Positions 1-9,207 of a stretch of DNA of 64,000 nucleotides are shown piece after piece (position 1 is the first letter of the stretch; each line of letters begins with the position of its first letter). The notes under the pieces are model-generated. The model worked only from the letters and a program-made list of their open reading frames with translations, ran no database searches and was not told the origin of the DNA. A program made the translations under genes and the position numbers. The DNA lies in the NCBI RefSeq assembly GCF_900105455.1, contig NZ_FNSF01000007.1, forward strand, positions 496,001 to 560,000, given 5' to 3'. The stretch is from Tenacibaculum sp. MAR_2009_124 (GTDB taxonomy: Bacteria > Bacteroidota > Bacteroidia > Flavobacteriales > Flavobacteriaceae).

Positions 1-1
1 A

Positions 2-445
2 ACATGCGCTGTAGCAACGGGAAGTTTTCAGATTACAGATTACGATGTTAATAATACATATACCTTTTCTCCATCTATTGTTAGCTTATCAAAAAGTGGA
101 TTGGTAACAGCCAACACTGGTACTTATACATTCACAGTAACAAATACGGATGGATGTGTTTCTTCGGCGAGCGCGAATGTTGTTGTTAACGTTCAACCAT
201 CTACACCAGTAGCACCAGTAGCAGGAACAGTAACCCAACCAACATGTGCTGTAGCAACAGGAAGTTTTCAGATTACAGATTACGATGCTAATAATACATA
301 TACCTTTTCTCCATCTATTATTAGCTTATCAAAAAGTGGATTGGTAACAGCCAACACTGGTATCTATACATTCACAGTAACAAATACGGATGGATGTGTT
401 TCTTCGGCGAGCGCGAATGTTGTTGTTGACGCTCAACCGTCTACA
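2..445 (+). repeat. Two diverged 80-aa (240-bp) Ig-like units preceding the main array
   Basis: Bases 1-240 and 241-445 are near-identical 240-bp copies, the second merging into the main array. They encode motifs such as AVATGSFQITDYD, SLSKSGLVTANTG and TNTDGC. They share the overall plan of the following 79-aa units (PTC at the start, TYTFTV late) but differ strongly in sequence, so two repeat families sit head to tail in the protein. Confidence 0.85.
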
Positions 446-3400
446 CCATCAGTACCAACAGTGGCAAGCACAGTTCAACCGACATGTGCAGTACCAACAG
501 GAAGTATAGTATTTGCAACACAAGCAGGAGTAGCATATAGTATCGGAGGAGCTTTCCAAGCAAGTGAGACTTTCACAGGAGTAGCGCCAGGAACATATAC
601 CTTAACGGTAAGAAGTACCACAGATAACACATGTACTAGGGATGCAGCTTCAACGGTAACAATTGATGCTGTACCCAATGCACCATCAGTACCAACAGTG
701 GCAAGCACAGTTCAACCGACATGTGGAGTACCAACAGGAAGTATTGTATTTGCAACACAAGCAGGTGTAGCATATAGTATCGGAGGAGCTTTCCAAGCAA
801 GTGAGACTTTCACAGGAGTAGCGCCAGGAACATATACCTTAACGGTAAGAAGCATCACAGATAACACATGTACTAGGGATGCAGCTTCAGTGGTAACAAT
901 TAATGCTGTACCCAATGCACCATCAGTACCAACAGTGGCAAGCACAGTTCAACCGACATGTGGAGTACCAACAGGAAGTATTGTATTTGCAACACAAGCA
1001 GGTGTAGCATATAGTATCGGAGGAGCTTTCCAAGCAAGTGAGACTTTCACAGGAGTAGCGCCAGGAACATATACCTTAACGGTAAGAAGTACCACAGATA
1101 ACACATGTACTAGGGATGCAGCTTCAACGGTAACAATTGATGCTGTACCCAATGCACCATCAGTACCAACAGTAGCAAGCACAGTTCAACCGACATGTGG
1201 AATACCAACAGGAAGTATAGTATTTGCAACACAAGCAGATGTAGCATATAGTATCGGAGGAGCTTTCCAAGCAAGTGAGACTTTCACAGGAGTAGCGCCA
1301 GGAACGTATACCTTAACGGTAAGAAGCACTACAGATAACACATGTACTAGGGATGCAGCTTCAACGGTAACAATTGATGCTGTACCCAATGCACCATCAG
1401 TACCAACAGTAGCAAGCACAGTTCAACCGACATGTGCAGTACCAACAGGAAGTATTGTATTTACAACACAAGCAGGTGTAGCATATAGTATCGGAGGAGC
1501 TTTCCAAGCAAGTGAGACTTTCACAGGAGTAGCGCCAGGAACATATACCTTAACGGTAAGAAGTACCACAGATAACACATGTACTAGAGATGCAGCTTCA
1601 ACGGTAACAATTGATGCTGTACCCAATGCACCATCAGTACCAACAGTGGCAAGCACAGTTCAACCGACATGTGCAGTACCAACAGGAAGTATAGTATTTG
1701 CAACACAAGCAGGTGTAGCATATAGTATCGGAGGAGCTTTCCAAGCAAGTGAGACTTTCACAGGAGTAGCGCCAGGAACATATACTTTAACGGTAAGAAG
1801 CACTACAGATAACACATGTACTAGGGATGCAGCTTCAACGGTAACAATTGATGCTGTACCCAATGCACCATCAGTACCAACAGTAGCAAGCACAGTTCAA
1901 CCGACATGTGCAGTACCAACAGGAAGTATAGTATTTGCAACACAAGCAGGAGTAGCATATAGTATCGGAGGAGCTTTCCAAGCAAGTGAGACTTTCACAG
2001 GAGTAGCGCCAGGAACGTATGCCTTAACGGTAAGAAGCACCACAGATAACACATGTACTAGGGATGCAGCTTCAACGGTAACAATTGATGCTGTACCCAA
2101 TGCGCCATCAGTACCAACAGTAGCAAGCACAGTTCAACCGACATGTGCAGTACCAACAGGAAGTATAGTATTTGCAACACAAGCAGGTGTAACATATAGT
2201 ATCGGAGGATCTTTCCAAGCAAGTGAGACTTTCACAGGAGTAGCGCCAGGAACATATACCTTAACGGTAAGAAGCACCACAGATAACACATGTACTAGGG
2301 ATGCAGCTTCAACGGTAACAATTGATGCTGTACCCAATGCACCATCAGTACCAACAGTGGCAAGCACAGTTCAACCGACATGTGGAGTACCAACAGGAAG
2401 TATAGTATTTGCAACACAAGCAGATGTAGCATATAGTATCGGAGGAGCTTTCCAAGCAAGTGAGACTTTCACAGGAGTAGCGCCAGGAACATATACCTTA
2501 ACGGTAAGAAGCACTACAGATAACACATGTACTAGGGATGCAGCTTCAACGGTAACAATTGATGCTGTACCCAATGCACCATCAGTACCAACAGTAGCAA
2601 GCACAGTTCAACCGACATGTGCAGTACCAACAGGAAGTATAGTATTTACAACACAAGCAGATGTAGCATATAGTATCGGAGGAGCTTTCCAAGCAAGTGA
2701 GACTTTCACAGGAGTAGCGCCAGGAACATATACTTTAACGGTAAGAAGCACTACAGATAACACATGTACTAGGGATGCAGCTTCAACGGTAACAATTGAT
2801 GCTGTACCCAATGCACCATCAGTACCAACAGTAGCAAGCACAGTTCAACCGACATGTGCAGTACCAACAGGAAGTATAGTATTTACAACACAAGCAGGTG
2901 TAGCATATAGTATCGGAGGAGCTTTCCAAGCAAGTGAGACTTTCACAGGAGTAGCGCCAGGAACATATACCTTAACGGTAAGAAGTACCACAGATAACAC
3001 ATGTACTAGAGATGCAGCTTCAACGGTAACAATTGATGCTGTACCCAATGCACCATCAGTACCAACAGTGGCAAGCACAGTTCAACCGACATGTGGAGTA
3101 CCAACAGGAAGTATTGTATTTGCAACACAAGCAGGTGTAGCATATAGTATCGGAGGAGCTTTCCAAGCAAGTGAGACTTTCACAGGAGTAGCGCCAGGAA
3201 CATATACCTTAACGGTAAGAAGCACCACAGATAACACATGTACTAGGGATGCAGCTTCAACGGTAACAATTGATGCTGTACCCAATGCACCATCAGTACC
3301 AACAGTAGCAAGCACAGTTCAACCGACATGTGGAGTACCAACAGGAAGTATTGTATTTGCAACACAAGCAGGTGTAGCATATAGTATCGGAGGAGCTTTC

Positions 3401-6346
3401 CAAGCAAGTGAGACTTTCACAGGAGTAGCGCCAGGAACGTATACTTTAACGGTAAGAAGCACCACAGATAACACATGTACTAGGGATGCAGCTTCAACGG
3501 TAACAATTGATGCTGTACCCAATGCACCATCAGTACCAACAGTAGCAAGCACAGTTCAACCGACATGTGCAGTACCAACAGGAAGTATAGTATTTGCAAC
3601 ACAAGCAGGTGTAACATATAGTATCGGAGGATCTTTCCAAGCAAGTGAGACTTTCACAGGAGTAGCGCCAGGAACATATACCTTAACGGTAAGAAGCACC
3701 ACAGATAACACATGTACTAGGGATGCAGCTTCAACGGTAACAATTAATGCTGTACCCAATGCACCATCAGTACCAACAGTAGCAAGCACAGTTCAACCGA
3801 CATGCGGAGTACCAACAGGAAGTATAGTATTTGCAACACAAGCAGGAGTAGCATATAGTATCGGAGGAGCTTTCCAAGCAAGTGAGACTTTCACAGGAGT
3901 AGCGCCAGGAACATATACCTTAACGGTAAGAAGCATCACAGATAACACATGTACTAGGGATGCAGCTTCAACGGTAACAATTGATGCTGTACCCAATGCA
4001 CCATCAGTACCAACAGTGGCAAGCACAGTTCAACCGACATGTGGAGTACCAACAGGAAGTATAGTATTTTCAACACAAGCAGGTGTAACATATAGTATCG
4101 GAGGAGCTTTCCAAGCAAGTGAAACTTTCACAGGAGTAGCGCCAGGAACATATACCTTAACGGTAAGAAGCTCCACAGATAACACATGTACTAGGGATGC
4201 AGCTTCAACGGTAACAATTAATGCTGTACCCAATGCACCATCAGTACCAACAGTAGCAAGCACAGTTCAACCTACATGTGCAGTACCAACAGGAAGTATA
4301 GTATTTGCAACACAAGCAGGAGTAGCATATAGTATCGGAGGAGCTTTCCAAGCAAGTGAGACTTTCACAGGAGTAGCGCCAGGAACATATACCTTAACGG
4401 TAAGAAGCATCACAGATAACACATGTACTAGGGATGCAGCTTCAACGGTAACAATTAATGCTGTACCCAATGCACCATCAGTACCAACAGTAGCAAGCAC
4501 AGTTCAACCGACATGCGGAGTACCAACAGGAAGTATAGTATTTGCAACACAAGCAGGTGTAACATATAGTATCGGAGGATCTTTCCAAGCAAGTGAGACT
4601 TTCACAGGAGTAGCGCCAGGAACATATACCTTAACGGTAAGAAGCACTACAGATAACACATGTACTAGAGATGCAGCTTCAACGGTAACAATTGATGCTG
4701 TACCCAATGCACCATCAGTACCAACAGTGGCAAGCACAGTTCAACCGACATGTGGAGTACCAACAGGAAGTATAGTATTTGCAACACAAGCAGGAGTAGC
4801 ATATAGTATCGGAGGAGCTTTCCAAGCAAGTGAGACTTTCACAGGAGTAGCGCCAGGAACGTATACCTTAACGGTAAGAAGCATCACAGATAACACATGT
4901 ACTAGAGATGCAGCTTCAACGGTAACAATTGATGCTGTACCCAATGCACCATCAGTACCAACAGTGGCAAGCACAGTTCAACCGACATGTGGAGTACCAA
5001 CAGGAAGTATAGTATTTGCAACACAAGCAGGTGTAGCATATAGTATCGGAGGAGCTTTCCAAGCAAGTGAGACTTTCACAGGAGTAGCGCCAGGAACGTA
5101 TACCTTAACGGTAAGAAGCACCACAGATAACACATGTACTAGGGATGCAGCTTCAACGGTAACAATTAATGCTGTACCCAATGCACCATCAGTACCAACA
5201 GTGGCAAGCACAGTTCAACCGACATGTGGAGTACCAACAGGAAGTATTGTATTTGCAACACAAGCAGGTGTAGCATATAGTATCGGAGGAGCTTTCCAAG
5301 CAAGTGAGACTTTCACAGGAGTAGCGCCAGGAACGTATACCTTAACGGTAAGAAGCACCACAGATAACACATGTACTAGGGATGCAGCTTCAACGGTAAC
5401 AATTGATGCTGTACCCAATGCACCATCAGTACCAACAGTAGCAAGCACAGTTCAACCGACATGTGGAGTACCAACAGGAAGTATTGTATTTGCAACACAA
5501 GCAGGTGTAGCATATAGTATCGGAGGAGCTTTCCAAGCAAGTGAGACTTTCACAGGAGTAGCGCCAGGAACATATACCTTAACGGTAAGAAGCACTACAG
5601 ATAACACATGTACTAGGGATGCAGCTTCAACGGTAACAATTGATGCTGTACCCAATGCACCATCAGTACCAACAGTGGCAAGCACAGTTCAACCGACATG
5701 TGGAGTACCAACAGGAAGTATAGTATTTGCAACACAAGCAGGTGTAGCATATAGTATCGGAGGAGCTTTCCAAGCAAGTGAGACTTTCACAGGAGTAGCG
5801 CCAGGAACATATACCTTAACGGTAAGAAGCACCACAGATAACACATGTACTAGGGATGCAGCTTCAACGGTAACAATTAATGCTGTACCCAATGCACCAT
5901 CAGTACCAACAGTAGCAAGCACAGTTCAACCGACATGTGGAGTACCAACAGGAAGTATAGTATTTGCAACACAAGCAGGTGTAGCATATAGTATCGGAGG
6001 AGCTTTCCAAGCAAGTGAGACTTTCACAGGAGTAGCGCCAGGAACATATACCTTAACGGTAAGAAGCACCACAGATAACACATGTACTAGGGATGCAGCT
6101 TCAACGGTAACAATTAATGCTGTACCCAATGCACCATCAGTACCAACAGTAGCAAGCACAGTTCAACCGACATGCGGAGTACCAACAGGAAGTATAGTAT
6201 TTGCAACACAAGCAGGTGTAGCATATAGTATCGGAGGAGCTTTCCAAGCAAGTGAGACTTTCACAGGAGTAGCGCCAGGAACGTATACCTTAACGGTAAG
6301 AAGCACTACAGATAACACATGTACTAGGATGCAGCTTCAACGGTAA
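2..6346 (+). CDS. Giant T9SS repeat adhesin, upstream part (5' end outside window, ends at a frameshift)
   Basis: The frame is already open at base 2, so the start and any signal peptide lie upstream. It encodes two 80-residue Ig-like units and then 25 units of 79 residues with the recurring motifs VQPTC, PTGSIVF, GVAPGTYTLTVRS and DNTCTRDAAS. Such GTYTLTV-type beta-sandwich repeats are typical of SprB-like surface adhesins of gliding Bacteroidota. Each unit has two cysteines. In the 25th unit a run of three G is shortened to two, and the frame ends eight codons after that unit's DNTC motif. The next frame continues the same repeats to 11964. I therefore read this as the N-terminal side of one protein with the gene at 6622-11964. 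Whether the break is biological or a sequencing error cannot be told here. Confidence 0.85.
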   Translation, partial: TCAVATGSFQITDYDVNNTYTFSPSIVSLSKSGLVTANTGTYTFTVTNTDGCVSSASANVVVNVQPSTPVAPVAGTVTQPTCAVATGSFQITDYDANNTYTFSPSIISLSKSGLVTANTGIYTFTVTNTDGCVSSASANVVVDAQPSTPSVPTVASTVQPTCAVPTGSIVFATQAGVAYSIGGAFQASETFTGVAPGTYTLTVRSTTDNTCTRDAASTVTIDAVPNAPSVPTVASTVQPTCGVPTGSIVFATQAGVAYSIGGAFQASETFTGVAPGTYTLTVRSITDNTCTRDAASVVTINAVPNAPSVPTVASTVQPTCGVPTGSIVFATQAGVAYSIGGAFQASETFTGVAPGTYTLTVRSTTDNTCTRDAASTVTIDAVPNAPSVPTVASTVQPTCGIPTGSIVFATQADVAYSIGGAFQASETFTGVAPGTYTLTVRSTTDNTCTRDAASTVTIDAVPNAPSVPTVASTVQPTCAVPTGSIVFTTQAGVAYSIGGAFQASETFTGVAPGTYTLTVRSTTDNTCTRDAASTVTIDAVPNAPSVPTVASTVQPTCAVPTGSIVFATQAGVAYSIGGAFQASETFTGVAPGTYTLTVRSTTDNTCTRDAASTVTIDAVPNAPSVPTVASTVQPTCAVPTGSIVFATQAGVAYSIGGAFQASETFTGVAPGTYALTVRSTTDNTCTRDAASTVTIDAVPNAPSVPTVASTVQPTCAVPTGSIVFATQAGVTYSIGGSFQASETFTGVAPGTYTLTVRSTTDNTCTRDAASTVTIDAVPNAPSVPTVASTVQPTCGVPTGSIVFATQADVAYSIGGAFQASETFTGVAPGTYTLTVRSTTDNTCTRDAASTVTIDAVPNAPSVPTVASTVQPTCAVPTGSIVFTTQADVAYSIGGAFQASETFTGVAPGTYTLTVRSTTDNTCTRDAASTVTIDAVPNAPSVPTVASTVQPTCAVPTGSIVFTTQAGVAYSIGGAFQASETFTGVAPGTYTLTVRSTTDNTCTRDAASTVTIDAVPNAPSVPTVASTVQPTCGVPTGSIVFATQAGVAYSIGGAFQASETFTGVAPGTYTLTVRSTTDNTCTRDAASTVTIDAVPNAPSVPTVASTVQPTCGVPTGSIVFATQAGVAYSIGGAFQASETFTGVAPGTYTLTVRSTTDNTCTRDAASTVTIDAVPNAPSVPTVASTVQPTCAVPTGSIVFATQAGVTYSIGGSFQASETFTGVAPGTYTLTVRSTTDNTCTRDAASTVTINAVPNAPSVPTVASTVQPTCGVPTGSIVFATQAGVAYSIGGAFQASETFTGVAPGTYTLTVRSITDNTCTRDAASTVTIDAVPNAPSVPTVASTVQPTCGVPTGSIVFSTQAGVTYSIGGAFQASETFTGVAPGTYTLTVRSSTDNTCTRDAASTVTINAVPNAPSVPTVASTVQPTCAVPTGSIVFATQAGVAYSIGGAFQASETFTGVAPGTYTLTVRSITDNTCTRDAASTVTINAVPNAPSVPTVASTVQPTCGVPTGSIVFATQAGVTYSIGGSFQASETFTGVAPGTYTLTVRSTTDNTCTRDAASTVTIDAVPNAPSVPTVASTVQPTCGVPTGSIVFATQAGVAYSIGGAFQASETFTGVAPGTYTLTVRSITDNTCTRDAASTVTIDAVPNAPSVPTVASTVQPTCGVPTGSIVFATQAGVAYSIGGAFQASETFTGVAPGTYTLTVRSTTDNTCTRDAASTVTINAVPNAPSVPTVASTVQPTCGVPTGSIVFATQAGVAYSIGGAFQASETFTGVAPGTYTLTVRSTTDNTCTRDAASTVTIDAVPNAPSVPTVASTVQPTCGVPTGSIVFATQAGVAYSIGGAFQASETFTGVAPGTYTLTVRSTTDNTCTRDAASTVTIDAVPNAPSVPTVASTVQPTCGVPTGSIVFATQAGVAYSIGGAFQASETFTGVAPGTYTLTVRSTTDNTCTRDAASTVTINAVPNAPSVPTVASTVQPTCGVPTGSIVFATQAGVAYSIGGAFQASETFTGVAPGTYTLTVRSTTDNTCTRDAASTVTINAVPNAPSVPTVASTVQPTCGVPTGSIVFATQAGVAYSIGGAFQASETFTGVAPGTYTLTVRSTTDNTCTRMQLQR

Positions 6347-9207
6347 CAATTGATGCTGTACCCAATGCACCATCAGTACCAACAGTAGCAAGCACAGTTC
6401 AACCGACATGCGGAGTACCAACAGGAAGTATAGTATTTGCAACACAAGCAGGAGTAGCATATAGTATCGGAGGAGCTTTCCAAGCAAGTGAGACTTTCAC
6501 AGGAGTAGCGCCAGGAACGTATACCTTAACGGTAAGAAGCACCACAGATAACACATGTACTAGGGATGCAGCTTCAACGGTAACAATTGATGCTGTACCC
6601 AATGCACCATCAGTACCAACAGTGGCAAGCACAGTTCAACCGACATGTGGAGTACCAACAGGAAGTATAGTATTTGCAACACAAGCAGGTGTAGCATATA
6701 GTATCGGAGGAGCTTTCCAAGCAAGTGAGACTTTCACAGGAGTAGCGCCAGGAACGTATACCTTAACGGTAAGAAGCACCACAGATAACACATGTACTAG
6801 GGATGCAGCTTCAACGGTAACAATTGATGCTGTACCCAATGCACCATCAGTACCAACAGTGGCAAGCACAGTTCAACCGACATGTGGAGTACCAACAGGA
6901 AGTATAGTATTTGCAACACAAGCAGGTGTAGCATATAGTATCGGAGGAGCTTTCCAAGCAAGTGAGACTTTCACAGGAGTAGCGCCAGGAACATATACCT
7001 TAACGGTAAGAAGCACCACAGATAACACATGTACTAGGGATGCAGCTTCAACGGTAACAATTGATGCTGTACCCAATGCACCATCAGTACCAACAGTAGC
7101 AAGCACAGTTCAACCGACATGTGGAGTACCAACAGGAAGTATAGTATTTGCAACACAAGCAGGTGTAGCATATAGTATCGGAGGAGCTTTCCAAGCAAGT
7201 GAGACTTTCACAGGAGTAGCGCCAGGAACGTATACCTTAACGGTAAGAAGCATCACAGATAACACATGTACTAGAGATGCAGCTTCAACGGTAACAATTG
7301 ATGCTGTACCCAATGCACCATCAGTACCAACAATGGCAAGCACAGTTCAACCGACATGTGGAGTACCAACAGGAAGTATTGTATTTGCAACACAAGCAGG
7401 TGTAGCATATAGTATCGGAGGAGCTTTCCAAGCAAGTGAGACTTTCACAGGAGTAGCGCCAGGAACATATACCTTAACGGTAAGAAGCATCACAGATAAC
7501 ACATGTACTAGGGATGCAGCTTCAACGGTAACAATTAATGCTGTACCCAATGCACCATCAGTACCAACAGTGGCAAACACAGTTCAACCGACATGTGCAG
7601 TACCAACAGGAAGTATTGTATTTGCAACACAAGCAGGTGTAGCATATAGTATCGGAGGAGCTTTCCAAGCAAGTGAGACTTTCACAGGAGTAGCGCCAGG
7701 AACATATACCTTAACGGTAAGAAGCACCACAGATAATACATGTACTAGGGATGCAGCTTCAACGGTAACAATTGATGCTGTACCCAATGCACCATCAGTA
7801 CCAACAGTAGCAAGCACAGTTCAACCGACATGTGGAGTACCAACAGGAAGTATTGTATTTGCAACACAAGCAGGTGTAGCATATAGTATCGGAGGAGCTT
7901 TCCAAGCAAGTGAGACTTTCACAGGAGTAGCGCCAGGAACGTATACTTTAACGGTAAGAAGCACTACAGATAACACATGTACTAGGGATGCAGCTTCAAC
8001 GGTAACAATTAATGCTGTACCCAATGCACCATCAGTACCAACAGTAGCAAGCACAGTTCAACCGACATGTGGAGTACCAACAGGAAGTATTGTATTTGCA
8101 ACACAAGCAGGTGTAGCATATAGTATCGGAGGAGCTTTCCAAGCAAGTGGGACTTTCACAGGAGTAGCGCCAGGAACATATACCTTAACGGTAAGAAGCA
8201 CCACAGATAACACATGTACTAGGGATGCAGCTTCAACGGTAACAATTAATGCTGTACCCAATGCACCATCAGTACCAACAGTAGCAAGCACAGTTCAACC
8301 GACATGCGGAGTACCAACAGGAAGTATAGTATTTTCAACACAAGCAGGTGTAGCATATAGTATCGGAGGAGCTTTCCAAGCAAGTGAGACTTTCACAGCA
8401 GTAGCGCCAGGAACGTATACCTTAACGGTAAGAAGCACTACAGATAACACATGTACTAGAGATGCAGCTTCAACGGTAACAATTGATGCTGTACCCAATG
8501 CACCATCAGTACCAACAGTGGCAAGCACAGTTCAACCGACATGTGGAGTACCAACAGGAAGTATAGTATTTGCAACACAAGCAGGAGTAGCATATAGTAT
8601 CGGAGGAGCTTTCCAAGCAAGTGAGACTTTCACAGGAGTAGCGCCAGGAACGTATACCTTAACGGTAAGAAGCATCACAGATAACACATGTACTAGAGAT
8701 GCAGCTTCAACGGTAACAATTAATGCTGTACCCAATGCACCATCAGTACCAACAATGGCAAGCACAGTTCAACCGACATGTGGAGTACCAACAGGAAGTA
8801 TTGTATTTGCAACACAAGCAGGTGTAGCATATAGTATCGGAGGAGCTTTCCAAGCAAGTGAGACTTTCACAGGAGTAGCGCCAGGAACATATACCTTAAC
8901 GGTAAGAAGCATCACAGATAACACATGTACTAGGGATGCAGCTTCAACGGTAACAATTAATGCTGTACCCAATGCACCATCAGTACCAACAGTGGCAAAC
9001 ACAGTTCAACCGACATGTGCAGTACCAACAGGAAGTATTGTATTTGCAACACAAGCAGGTGTAGCATATAGTATCGGAGGAGCTTTCCAAGCAAGTGAGA
9101 CTTTCACAGGAGTAGCACCAGGAACATATACCTTAACGGTAAGAAGCACCACAGATAATACATGTACTAGGGATGCAGCTTCAACGGTAACAATTAATGC
9201 TGTACCA
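446..9207 (+). repeat. Tandem array of 37 copies of a 237-bp (79-aa) unit
   Basis: The anchor encoding VQPTC recurs every 237 bp from about 475 to 9006, giving 37 units. The only spacing that is not 237 is 236, at the unit holding the frameshift near 6328. Units differ by a handful of substitutions (GVP/AVP, STTD/SITD, IDAVP/INAVP, GGAF/GGSF). Because 237 is a multiple of three, unit gain or loss by recombination keeps the frame. The near-identity at DNA level, including silent sites, indicates recent expansion or homogenisation. Confidence 0.95.
6327..6328 (+). other. One-base deletion (GG instead of GGG) causing a frameshift in the repeat array
   Basis: Every other unit reads actaggGat or actagaGat at this place, encoding CTRDAAS. 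Here one G is absent, the reading becomes CTRMQLQR and a stop follows at 6344-6346. The adjacent frame is open from about 6329 to 11964 with the same repeats. The anchor-to-anchor spacing of 236 rather than 237 confirms a single-base loss. Confidence 0.9.

Noticed and set aside
446..9207. Regular direct repeats that might be taken for a CRISPR array
   Set aside because: Units are 237 bp, contiguous, coding, and there are no unique spacers or cas genes.
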